6,961 bases of DNA from Firmicutes bacterium UBA2598 (lineage in GTDB: Bacteria > Bacillota > PH28-bin88): the NCBI GenBank assembly GCA_002339345.1, contig DDKM01000052.1, positions 1 through 6,961 of the forward strand, in the 5' to 3' direction. The stretch's first letter is position 1; each line of letters starts with the position of its first letter. This document shows positions 1-5,436 of the stretch, one piece after another. A program made the translations under genes and the position numbers. The notes under the pieces are model-generated. The model saw only the letters and a program-made list of their open reading frames with translations. It was not told where the DNA came from and made no database searches.

Positions 1-24
1 GCGAATGCCGAGAGCCTATGTTAG
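1..24 (+). CDS. Possible 3' tail of an upstream gene (partial)
   Basis: Frame 1 reads seven sense codons (ANAESLC) and then TAG at 22-24. That stop lies 17 bases before the next start codon at 42, a usual spacing for co-transcribed genes. No promoter-like sequence is visible between them. Seven codons carry no family signal, so the identity is unknown. The frame could also be non-coding. Confidence 0.25.
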   Translation, partial: ANAESLC

Positions 25-28
25 ATGC

Positions 29-34
29 AGGAGG
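29..34 (+). promoter_or_regulatory. Ribosome binding site that fixes the hydroxyacid dehydrogenase start
   Basis: A perfect AGGAGG lies 7 bases before the ATG at 42. The earlier in-frame ATG at 18 precedes this site and would make it part of the coding sequence, so 42 is the better start. Confidence 0.8.
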
Positions 35-41
35 ATGTTTG

Positions 42-1001
42 ATGTTTAAGGTACTTGTCACCGCTCTGTCCTTTGGCAAATATAGCCCGGAACCCTTGAC
101 TATGTTGAAAGCGGCTGGATGCGAGGTGGTGCCCAATCCCCTTAATAGGCCCATGAAGGAGCAGGATTTATTAGCAATTATCCAAGAATTTGATGCAATT
201 ATTGTAGGAGTTGATCCCATTACCGCGCCGGTAATTGAAGCCGCTAGCAAGTTAAAGGTTATTGCCAAGCACGGGGTAGGTGTGGACAATATCGACCTGG
301 CCGCTGCCGCTAAAGCCAAGATTTTTGTCACCAATGCCCCTCATAGCAACAGTGAAGCGGTGGCAGACCTTACCATGGGACTCATGTTAGCAGTATCCAG
401 GCAGATACCCAAAGCTGATGCAACCACCAAAAACGGCCAGTGGCTCCGCTTTGCTGGGCCTGAGTTATATGGGAAGACGTTGGGCATCGTTGGCTTGGGC
501 GCCATTGGCAAGCGGGTAGCCCGCCGGGCCACCGGCTTTTCCATGCATATTTTGGCTTATGATCTCAACCACGATTCCTCCTTTGCCGCCCAATACCAGG
601 TAAAATACGTTAATCGTGACGATTTGCTCACCCAATCTGATTTTATCTCACTGCACCTGCCGTTAACCTCCGAAACCCGCGGATTTATTGGCGAAAGGGA
701 ATTACGCAGGATGAAAAATACCGCATATCTAATCAATACCGCCAGGGGTGAATTGGTTGATGATGCAATCCTTTGCCAGGCTTTGCAAGAAAGGTGGATT
801 GCCGGAGCGGCCTTGGATGCCTTTGCCAAAGAGCCTCCAGCCCCTGATTATCCGTTATGGCAATTGGATCAGGTTGTGGTTACACCTCACATCAGCGCCT
901 ATTCCTTTGAAGCAAACCTACGGATGGGTTTAGCTGCTGCCAATAGTTTGATTGCCGTTATGGAAGGACGCCAACCCGAGAACCATGTCAATCCATGGTA
1001 A
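42..1001 (+). CDS. D-isomer-specific 2-hydroxyacid dehydrogenase, phosphoglycerate dehydrogenase-like
   Basis: A 319-residue NAD-dependent D-2-hydroxyacid dehydrogenase, cytosolic, with no signal peptide. The family interconverts a D-2-hydroxyacid and the matching 2-oxoacid. The NAD-binding Rossmann motif GLGAIG is at 151-156, with an acidic residue (D174) at the end of the next strand that favours NAD over NADP. The catalytic Arg, Glu and His are R235 (INTARGEL), E264 (KEPP) and H283 (TPHIS). The usual substrate-loop sequence HGVGVDNID is at 77-85. There is no C-terminal ACT domain, so it is the short form, and the length is normal for that group. It may follow an upstream gene closely (stop at 24). 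A terminator-like hairpin that probably belongs to it now lies about 470 bases downstream, beyond an intron remnant. GC is about one half by eye, well below the operon to the right. The substrate cannot be told from sequence; 3-phosphoglycerate, glyoxylate or hydroxypyruvate, or another sugar acid are all possible. Confidence 0.9.
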   Translation: MFKVLVTALSFGKYSPEPLTMLKAAGCEVVPNPLNRPMKEQDLLAIIQEFDAIIVGVDPITAPVIEAASKLKVIAKHGVGVDNIDLAAAAKAKIFVTNAPHSNSEAVADLTMGLMLAVSRQIPKADATTKNGQWLRFAGPELYGKTLGIVGLGAIGKRVARRATGFSMHILAYDLNHDSSFAAQYQVKYVNRDDLLTQSDFISLHLPLTSETRGFIGERELRRMKNTAYLINTARGELVDDAILCQALQERWIAGAALDAFAKEPPAPDYPLWQLDQVVVTPHISAYSFEANLRMGLAAANSLIAVMEGRQPENHVNPW

Positions 1002-1026
1002 GAGCCTCCCCTCCTCCTATACCATA

Positions 1027-1083
1027 ATCGAGAGTAGCCTCTCCTGGGGTTCGTGGTCCAAGCGGGTCCGCACTAGGCGGTTC
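1027..1083 (-). other. Domain V/VI region of the left intron remnant
   Basis: Downstream of the maturase stop, the - strand reads GAACCGCC from 1083, the usual start of domain V in this intron type, and keeps a GCGG-AC-CCGC hairpin tip. The 3' arm has diverged (TTGGACCACGAACC) and no longer pairs along its length. A perfect GAGAG/CTCTC stem at 1030-1043 sits where domain VI is expected. The catalytic RNA core therefore looks decayed. Confidence 0.55.
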
Positions 1084-1218
1084 GTCAAGATTAACGGACC
1101 ACTAAGTATCTCCTAGACAGACTTACAACACCCAGCCTTGCTAGAGGTAGTCGTTGGTAAGGATACAGTTCAATATGTGGCTATTGGAGATTCTCCCGTA
1201 GCCCTTTCTTGTGTTGGC
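1059..1218. repeat. Long imperfect direct repeat, copy 1
   Basis: This stretch aligns almost without gaps to 2185-2343 in the same orientation, at roughly four in five identical bases by eye. The shared blocks include TCAAGATTAACGGACCA and GGCTATTGGAGATTCTC. It covers domain V and the end of the maturase frame of the group II intron remnant. The two copies flank the L,D-transpeptidase gene. Confidence 0.85.
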
Positions 1219-1401
1219 GAAAACCTGAATTTCACACTCTGGGCACCACCGAGAAATTAACCGTTTGACCGGTACTTTATGGTGTTTCTTGCGCATCCAC
1301 CTGAACACCCGGTTCCAGGCATAATAATCCAGGTAAAAATTCAAGGTTGCCTTTACAGCGTCGCACCGGTAATAATTGGCCCATCCCCGTAATAATGGGT
1401 T
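1091..1401 (-). pseudogene. Group II intron reverse transcriptase/maturase, C-terminal remnant
   Basis: On the - strand the frame from 1401 reads NPLLRGWANYYR, then FYLDYYAWNRVFRWMRKKH. This is the classic maturase (domain X) pattern of group II intron proteins: a GWANYY block followed by the F..LD.Y...R..RW.RKKH block. Near the end it reads ANTRKGYGRISNSHIL, which is the family's C-terminal KGYWRISNSPIL-type motif. A two-base insertion near 1146, relative to the second copy, shifts the frame and gives an early TAG at 1141-1143. If this is corrected, the protein continues LARLGVVSLSRRYLVVR and stops at TAA 1091-1093, as in the other copy. The reverse transcriptase domain with its YADD active site is absent, and the segment between the maturase block and ANTRKGY looks shortened. 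Apparent codons upstream of 1401 are domain I sequence read in the same frame, closed by a TAA at 1446-1444. It is non-functional. Confidence 0.8.
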
Positions 1402-1405
1402 TGGT

Positions 1406-1465
1406 TCCCACTGCCAAGCCCATAGCGGACTTTCAGCGCCAAGTTATCGCCCATTCTGGGCGCAC
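1406..1465 (-). other. Domain I 5' segment of the left intron remnant
   Basis: The GTGCG 5' end is followed by a perfect CGCCC/GGGCG hairpin (1448-1462 on the + strand). Next come GGCGCTGAAAGTCC and GGCAGTGGGAACC, which resemble early domain I of Firmicute group II introns. The junction with maturase coding sequence falls at about 1395-1406, so an internal deletion of the order of 1.5 to 2 kb is inferred. Confidence 0.65.
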
Positions 1466-1473
1466 CACCACAA

Positions 1474-1510
1474 CAAGGGCTCCCCTTAACGGGCGAGGCC
1501 CTTGCCTTTT
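1474..1510 (+). terminator. Probable rho-independent terminator of the hydroxyacid dehydrogenase gene
   Basis: CAAGGGC (1474-1480) pairs perfectly with GCCCTTG (1498-1504). Extra inner pairs are possible (TCCCC with GGGCGA, imperfect), and CCTTTT follows. The T run is short. With the intron (1027-1465) removed, this hairpin would lie about 35 bases after the stop at 1001, a normal place for that gene's terminator. On the - strand, the intron 5' end begins only 8 bases past this stem. Confidence 0.5.
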
Positions 1511-1529
1511 GATAGGCATAAGATATACA
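1502..1529 (+). promoter_or_regulatory. Candidate promoter for the L,D-transpeptidase gene
   Basis: TTGCCT (1502-1507) and TATACA (1524-1529) are 16 bases apart and resemble a vegetative -35/-10 pair, at 4 of 6 matches each. A small TGCCT/AGGCA hairpin (1503-1518) overlaps it. The match is weak, and a sporulation sigma factor site cannot be excluded. Confidence 0.3.
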
Positions 1530-1540
1530 AATTTAACAAC

Positions 1541-1547
1541 GGAGGTG
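1541..1547 (+). promoter_or_regulatory. Ribosome binding site of the L,D-transpeptidase gene
   Basis: GGAGGTG lies 7 bases before the ATG at 1555, which fixes that start. Confidence 0.8.
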
Positions 1548-1554
1548 CCGTGAC

Positions 1555-2130
1555 ATGGCCCGGATTGTAATTTATCTTGACCGGCGGCGGTTACAGTTTT
1601 TTGAACAAGGGAGGCTGGCCGGGGAGTACCCTGTGGCCATCGGCAAGCCTTCCACCCCAACGCCGCCAGGCTCCTACCATGTGGTGAGCAAACTGGTCCA
1701 CCCCGGCGGTATCCTGGGCAGTCGCTGGCTGGGCCTGTCCATCCCCACCGACAGCGGTCCCTACGGCATCCATGGCACCACCATGCCGTGGTCCATCGGC
1801 CATGCCGTTTCCAATGGCTGCATCCGGATGTACAACCACGATGTGGAGACCTTCTTTCCCAGGGTAAACATCGGTACACCCGTGCTGATCCACCAAACCC
1901 ATCCGGGACAGTCCACACCTGGTACAGGTTACCCGGCGGGTCCGGCCGGCGGTGCCGGCCAACCCTCTGGCCCCGTCGGTAATCTAAGGACCTATGTAAT
2001 CAAGTCGGGCGATACCCTATGGGCCATCTCCCGCCGGGAAGGGATTCCGCTGGACAGACTCATCACTGCCAATCCCGGGATTGTCCCGGAAAAGCTAATG
2101 CCGGGACAGGTAATTAATCTGCCTGGCTAG
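1555..2130 (+). CDS. L,D-transpeptidase (YkuD domain) with C-terminal LysM
   Basis: A 191-residue protein. Residues 3-112 form a YkuD-type L,D-transpeptidase domain, the family that makes 3-3 cross-links in peptidoglycan or attaches proteins to it through a catalytic cysteine. The active-site signature is complete: H73-G-T followed by S86-N-G-C89-I-R91, with C89 as nucleophile. A Gly/Pro-rich linker spans about 117-143. A LysM peptidoglycan-binding domain follows at 145-190 (TYVIKSGDTLWAISRR ... LMPGQVINLP). There is no recognisable signal peptide or membrane segment, so the route to the wall is unclear. Bacillus YkuD, a late-sporulation protein, also lacks a classical signal but carries LysM at the N terminus, so the domain order here is reversed. 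The gene appears monocistronic. It has its own ribosome site, and group II intron remnants on the other strand lie on both sides, the right one beginning 6 bases after the stop. Confidence 0.92.
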   Translation: MARIVIYLDRRRLQFFEQGRLAGEYPVAIGKPSTPTPPGSYHVVSKLVHPGGILGSRWLGLSIPTDSGPYGIHGTTMPWSIGHAVSNGCIRMYNHDVETFFPRVNIGTPVLIHQTHPGQSTPGTGYPAGPAGGAGQPSGPVGNLRTYVIKSGDTLWAISRREGIPLDRLITANPGIVPEKLMPGQVINLPG

Positions 2131-2135
2131 CCTTG

Positions 2136-2209
2136 ATCGGGATAGGGGGCGGCAAATCGCCGCCGACCCTCCCACACCACCTGGCAAGCGGGTCATACCC
2201 ATGCGGTTC
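2136..2209 (-). other. Domain V/VI region of the right intron remnant
   Basis: GAACCGC at 2209-2203 and GGTGGTGT (about 2180-2173) are the two ends expected of a domain V stem, with GACCCGC between them. Middle positions mispair. The GGCGGC-GATTT-GCCGCC stem (2148-2164) is a convincing domain VI. Read on the + strand, this same hairpin follows the transpeptidase stop by 17 bases and might help stop transcription, although no T run follows it. Confidence 0.55.
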
Positions 2210-2343
2210 ATCAAGATTAACGGACCATTAAGTATCCCTTAGACAGACTAACCACACCCAATTTTGCTAGATAGTTATTGGTAAGGGTACGGCTAAGAAT
2301 GGGGCTATTGGAGATTCTCCAGTAGCCCTTTTTTGGTGTTGGC
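2185..2343. repeat. Long imperfect direct repeat, copy 2
   Basis: This is the partner of 1059-1218 in the same orientation, and the copies start about 1.1 kb apart. Differences include a two-base gap near 2271 relative to copy 1 and one extra base in a T run (2329-2334). Confidence 0.85.
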
Positions 2344-2373
2344 ATATTCCCACGCCTTAGTGCGGTTACGCTC
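2217..2373 (-). pseudogene. Group II intron protein, extreme C-terminal remnant
   Basis: On the - strand, 2373-2335 reads ERNRTKAWEYANT. After a one-base shift at a run of six A (2334-2329), the next frame reads KKGYWRISNSPIL, then LTNNYLAKLGVVSLSKGY, and stops at TAA 2219-2217. WEYANT-KKGYWRISNSPIL is the familiar tail of a large group of Firmicute group II intron reverse transcriptases. The left copy has A-N-T-R-K-G-Y in one frame with one base fewer, so the extra A here is the lesion, or a sequencing error. No maturase or reverse transcriptase domain is left. Confidence 0.75.
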
Positions 2374-2385
2374 TGCGCTCCCTGC

Positions 2386-2429
2386 ATACCTTTGGGTTCC
2401 ACCCTTTTCTTTGCAAGGAGGAAAGGTAT
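2386..2429. repeat. Inverted repeat downstream of the P5C dehydrogenase gene
   Basis: ATACCTTT (2386-2393) and AAAGGTAT (2422-2429) are perfect complements separated by 28 bases. This is the only stem I see near the end of the operon. It is AT-rich, has a long loop and is not followed by a T run, so it is a poor terminator candidate and may be chance. Confidence 0.3.
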
Positions 2430-2433
2430 TATC

Positions 2434-3981
2434 CTATAGTTTTTCCGAAACCACCTTGGCCTGGGTGAAGAGGAGCAGGTAGTCCCGGCCGCCGGCCTTG
2501 GAGTCGGTGCCGGACATGTTGAAGCCTCCGAAGGGGTGGACCCCCACCAGGGCACCGGTACACTTCCGGTTGAAATAAAGGTTACCCACGTGAAAATCCC
2601 GCCTGGCCAGTTCCAGTTTGGACCGGTCCCTGGCATAAACGGCGCCGGTCAAGCCATAATCGGTGTCATTGGCGATGGCCAGGGCATGGCTGAAGTCATC
2701 GGCCGGCAGGAAGGCCACCACCGGCCCGAAGATTTCCTCCTGGGCAATGCGGGCATGCGAGTCTACATCGGCAAATACCGTCGGATTAATGAAATAGCCG
2801 GGCAAATCCGGCCTGGTGCCGCCTGTTATCAGCCTCCCTTCCTGCTTGCCGATTTCAATGTATTCCATGATCTTCTGGCAGGCGGCGGCATCGATGACCG
2901 GCCCCACCTGGGTTGCGGCATCCCGCGCCGGACCCACCCGCAGGTCTTGGGCAAGCTCCACCACCCTTGCCAGCACCTCCCCATAAACCGGCCTTTCCAC
3001 AATGGCCCGGGAACAGGCGGAACACTTCTGGCCCTGAAAACCAAAGGCGGAGGCCACAATACCCTGGGCCGCGGCTTCCAGGTCGGCGTCGGCGGATACG
3101 ATGATGGCATCCTTACCCCCCATTTCCGCCACCACCCTTTTCAACCACTGCTGGCCGGGCGCCACCCGGGCAGCCAGCTGGTAAAGGTGCACCCCCACCT
3201 CCCGGGAACCGGTAAAGTTGACAAACCTGGTTCGGGGATGACCCACCAGATAATCCCCGATTTCTCCACCGCCCCCTGGCAGGTAGTTGATTACTCCCGG
3301 CGGCAAACCAGCCTCCTCCATGATCTCCACAAACTTGGCCGCAATCACCGGTGTGGCGCTGGCCGGTTTCAGCACCACGGTGTTGCCGGCCACCACCGGG
3401 GCGGCCACCGTCCCGGCCATGATGGCCAGGGGAAAATTCCAGGGTGGGATGACCACCCCCACCCCCAGGGGAATATAGGTTAACTCGTTGTCTTCGCCGG
3501 GAATCCGGGTCAGCGGCTGGGGAGCGGCCAGGCGTAGCATTTCCCTGGCGTAAAACTCCAGAAAATCGATGGCCTCGGCGGTGTCGGCATCCGCCTCCGC
3601 CCAGGATTTGCCCGCCTCCAGCACCAACCAGGCAGATAGTTCAAATTTGCGCCGCCGCATGATGGCAGCCCCCTTGAAGAGGTAGCGCGCCCGCACCTCC
3701 GGGGGTACCAACCGCCAGCCGGCAAAGGCGTTATTGGCCGCCTCCATGGCTTGTTCCGCCAGCGCCAGGTCCGCCCTGGCTACCGTTCCCACCACCACCG
3801 CCGGATCCGAGGGGTCCAGGGATTGGATAGTTTGGGTGGTATCCACCCTCTTGCCCCCGATGATCAGGGGGTAATACTTACCCAGTTCGCCGGTCACCTT
3901 GGCCAGGGCCTCCTCCATCAGCCGCCGGTTGGCCGGTAATCCGAAATCCACCAAAGATTCATTTTGGAATTCCACAAGCAT
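2434..3981 (-). CDS. rocA: 1-pyrroline-5-carboxylate dehydrogenase (RocA type)
   Basis: A 515-residue aldehyde dehydrogenase-superfamily enzyme that oxidises L-glutamate gamma-semialdehyde (open-chain P5C) to glutamate with NAD, the second step of proline breakdown. The length equals Bacillus RocA. The catalytic residues fall at family positions: E286 in VAEMGGKD and C320 in GQKCSACSR. Other signatures are IPPWNFPLAI (178-187), the cofactor loop FTGSREVG (256-263), EEIFGP (415-420) and the C-terminal GGFNMSGTDSKAGGRDYL (485-502). The ATG at 3981 has GGGAGGG (3994-3988) 6 bases upstream. It is the last gene of the operon, 29 bases after the flavin dehydrogenase stop, which puts P5C production and removal under one transcript. 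Intron debris begins within about 60 bases of its stop, and I see no convincing terminator. Other semialdehyde dehydrogenases are less likely given the RocA-like ends and the neighbours. Confidence 0.93.
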   Translation of the reverse strand: MLVEFQNESLVDFGLPANRRLMEEALAKVTGELGKYYPLIIGGKRVDTTQTIQSLDPSDPAVVVGTVARADLALAEQAMEAANNAFAGWRLVPPEVRARYLFKGAAIMRRRKFELSAWLVLEAGKSWAEADADTAEAIDFLEFYAREMLRLAAPQPLTRIPGEDNELTYIPLGVGVVIPPWNFPLAIMAGTVAAPVVAGNTVVLKPASATPVIAAKFVEIMEEAGLPPGVINYLPGGGGEIGDYLVGHPRTRFVNFTGSREVGVHLYQLAARVAPGQQWLKRVVAEMGGKDAIIVSADADLEAAAQGIVASAFGFQGQKCSACSRAIVERPVYGEVLARVVELAQDLRVGPARDAATQVGPVIDAAACQKIMEYIEIGKQEGRLITGGTRPDLPGYFINPTVFADVDSHARIAQEEIFGPVVAFLPADDFSHALAIANDTDYGLTGAVYARDRSKLELARRDFHVGNLYFNRKCTGALVGVHPFGGFNMSGTDSKAGGRDYLLLFTQAKVVSEKL

Positions 3982-4010
3982 GGCCGTCCCTCCCGATAAA
4001 TATGGCTAAT

Positions 4011-5156
4011 CTACACCACCGATGGTTCCACCAATAGGTCACCCCGGCTAAAGCGCTCCCATCCCAGGTGGCGGATAGGTTGGGGTGCGGTGCCGGTCAG
4101 CACCGCATCCGCCACCATTTCCGCCACGGCGGGCGCCACCATGAAACCATGGCCACTAAATCCGGCGGCGGTGTAAAAACCCTGGATGCCGCACTCTCCC
4201 AGAATGGGGTTGGCATCGGGGCTCATGTCATAGGATCCCGCCCACTGGCGTACCACCCTGATATCCTTCAAGGGAGGCAGCAGCCATGTAATTTTCCCGG
4301 CCATTTCCCTTAAGAACTGCCAGGTGGCATTCTGGTCATGGGTTTTCGGCTCATTGGGGTCACCTACCCCCATGATGAAACTGCCATGGGGGGTCTGCTG
4401 GCAATACAACCGGTGGTGAAAGGATATGACCATGGGATCCTGCAGGCGTTCCCACGGCTCCGTGACCAGCACCTGGTGCCGCTCGGGGTAAAGGGGCAGG
4501 TCCAGCCCCACCATCCGCCCGATCACTCCCCCATGGGCCCCGGTGGCATTGATGACCTGAGGTGTACTGATACTCCCCCGATCGGTAGTTATACCGGTTA
4601 CCCGGCCCCTTTCCACCCGGATACCGGTCACTTCGGTATAGGTATGGATTTCTGCGCCAAGCCGCCGGGCGGCTTCGGCATAGGCCTGGGTAACGTGAAA
4701 GGGGTTGGCATGACCGTCGGTGGGACAGTAAGCGGCAGCCAGCAGCCCATGGATGTTCAGGATGGGGATGATTTCCCGCGCCTCCTGCGGGCCCACCAGC
4801 CGCACCGGCACTCCCAGCCGCTGCTGCAGGCGGATGTTTTGTTGAAACTGTTCCACCTGCCTGGAAGTATAGGCCAGCAACAGGTACCCCTTTTGCTTGA
4901 ATTCAACATCCCCCCGGTAACCCAGCTCTTCGTTCATGCGTTCAAACCGGCGGACGCTCTCCCGAGCCAGGGTGATATTGATTTCCGTTCCCCACTGTTG
5001 CCGGACCCCTGCCCCACAACGGCCGGTGGCCCCGCTGGCCAGGTAATACCTCTCCAGCAGCACCACATCCCGGCAGCCCTTGCGGGCCAGATAATAGGCA
5101 ATGGCACATCCAATGACACCACCGCCGATAATCACCACTCCCGCACTTTGCCGCAT
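4011..5156 (-). CDS. FAD-dependent amino acid dehydrogenase, probable L-proline dehydrogenase beta subunit
   Basis: A 381-residue member of the DAO/glycine oxidase-sarcosine oxidase beta flavoprotein family. The N-terminal FAD site is GGGVIG (11-16) with E35 at the end of the second strand (VVLLER), followed by ASGATGRCGAG (40-50). An INATGAHGG block is at 202-210. The C-terminal flavin-contacting sequence YTAAGFSGHGFMVAP is at 328-342. There are no membrane or signal segments. In the Thermococcales proline dehydrogenase complex, this subunit (about 43 kDa) oxidises L-proline to P5C. The size and its place between the Fe-S subunits and P5C dehydrogenase agree. The ATG at 5156 lies one base after the previous stop, with GGGGGTGAG (5169-5161) just upstream. 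An in-frame GTG at 5180 would lie inside the preceding gene and is rejected. Sarcosine, D-hydroxyproline or another secondary amine remains possible as substrate. Confidence 0.85.
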   Translation of the reverse strand: MRQSAGVVIIGGGVIGCAIAYYLARKGCRDVVLLERYYLASGATGRCGAGVRQQWGTEINITLARESVRRFERMNEELGYRGDVEFKQKGYLLLAYTSRQVEQFQQNIRLQQRLGVPVRLVGPQEAREIIPILNIHGLLAAAYCPTDGHANPFHVTQAYAEAARRLGAEIHTYTEVTGIRVERGRVTGITTDRGSISTPQVINATGAHGGVIGRMVGLDLPLYPERHQVLVTEPWERLQDPMVISFHHRLYCQQTPHGSFIMGVGDPNEPKTHDQNATWQFLREMAGKITWLLPPLKDIRVVRQWAGSYDMSPDANPILGECGIQGFYTAAGFSGHGFMVAPAVAEMVADAVLTGTAPQPIRHLGWERFSRGDLLVEPSVV

Positions 5157-5157
5157 G

Positions 5158-5436
5158 CTACTCACCCCCAGCCAGCACACCCAATTTGACCGGCTTCACC
5201 GGTGGGCGGTAGGTGGCCATATCCGCCGCCCCCGGGGATTCTCCCATCACCCGGCCCAGCTCACGGGCCAGCAACTGGCGGCAGGTGCGGCCCTGGCAGG
5301 GCCCCATCCCGCACCTGGTCAGCCGTTTGATTTCCTCCATGGTGGTGACCCCCCGTTCCAGGGCCGCCCACACCTCCGCCAGGGTGACATCCTCACACCG
5401 GCAAATGTAGACCGGACCGGTTAATTGTTCATTCAT
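5158..5436 (-). CDS. BFD-like [2Fe-2S] subunit of the dehydrogenase complex
   Basis: A 92-residue protein with a BFD-type [2Fe-2S] domain: C12-R-C14-E-D-V-T near the start, then TRCGMGPCQGRTC, giving C42, C47 and C52. CxC...C(x4)C is the ligand pattern of this family, so C12, C14, C47 and C52 are the likely ligands and C42 is extra. In hydrogen cyanide synthase, opine oxidase and sarcosine oxidase systems, this domain sits in or beside the NAD/FAD subunit and passes electrons between flavins. Here it is a separate small subunit, as in Thermococcales proline dehydrogenase (the small X/delta protein). The ATG at 5436 overlaps the ferredoxin stop as ATGA, with a G run (5450-5445) upstream, so translational coupling is likely. 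Residues 70-92 form a Pro-rich tail of unknown use. Confidence 0.88.
   Translation of the reverse strand: MNEQLTGPVYICRCEDVTLAEVWAALERGVTTMEEIKRLTRCGMGPCQGRTCRQLLARELGRVMGESPGAADMATYRPPVKPVKLGVLAGGE

Larger units (their letters stand above)
1027..1465 (-). mobile_element. Internally deleted group II intron, both ends present
   Basis: Read on the - strand, the element begins at 1465 with GTGCGCCCAGAATGGGCG. This matches the GUGYG group II intron 5' end and the first domain I hairpin; Ll.LtrB starts almost identically, from memory. About 60 bases of domain I-like sequence follow. They then run directly into the C-terminal part of an intron-encoded reverse transcriptase/maturase (about 1401-1091), followed by a degenerate domain V (from 1083) and a domain VI-like hairpin, ending near 1027 in CTCTCGAT. 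An intact intron of this type is roughly 2 to 2.5 kb. Here most of domain I, all of II and III, and the reverse transcriptase catalytic domain are missing, so it cannot splice or move by itself. It lies antisense between the hydroxyacid dehydrogenase stop and a terminator-like hairpin. The 3' boundary is good to a few bases and was set partly by analogy with the second copy. Confidence 0.75.
2136..2373 (-). mobile_element. 3' portion of a second group II intron
   Basis: This copy is read on the - strand and is related to 1027-1218. It contains the C-terminal end of the intron protein (2373-2217), then domain V-like sequence beginning GAACCGC at 2209 with GGTGGTGTGGGAGGG behind it, and a perfect GGCGGC/GCCGCC hairpin (2148-2164) in the domain VI position. 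It ends near 2136 in CCCTATCCCGAT. No GTGCG 5' end, domain I or reverse transcriptase domain is present. The bases between 2374 and the stop of the P5C dehydrogenase gene (2434) may also be intron-derived, but I could not match them to a family motif. It fills the gap between two convergent genes and cannot be active. Confidence 0.72.

Noticed and set aside
1027..1465. A self-splicing or riboswitch-like RNA in the left intergenic region
   Set aside because: The hairpins are explained by intron domains I, V and VI. Domains II and III and most of I are missing and domain V is mispaired, so splicing is not credible, and no riboswitch consensus was seen.
1433..1918. - strand open frame under the L,D-transpeptidase gene
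   Set aside because: It is Trp/Arg/Gly-rich with no motif, and the + strand frame has the complete HGT...SNGCIRM active site and a good ribosome site.
1059..2343. CRISPR array or attachment-site pair
   Set aside because: There are only two repeats, each about 160 bases and imperfect, containing recognisable intron protein and RNA sequence. There are no short regular spacers, integrase gene or tRNA.
2217..2636. A single 139-residue - strand gene covering this span
   Set aside because: Its first half is the P5C dehydrogenase 3' end read out of frame, and only its last third is intron protein sequence. It is a chance fusion caused by the frameshift at 2329-2334.
2536..3483. Long open + strand frame opposite the P5C dehydrogenase gene
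   Set aside because: The codons mirror the high-GC gene on the - strand, the protein is His/Gly/Pro-rich without any family motif, and no ribosome site precedes it. The - strand frame has the full catalytic signature.
4338..5189. Long open + strand frame opposite the flavin dehydrogenase gene
   Set aside because: It is a shadow of a GC-rich gene. It has no motif or ribosome site, and its composition is typical of an antisense frame.
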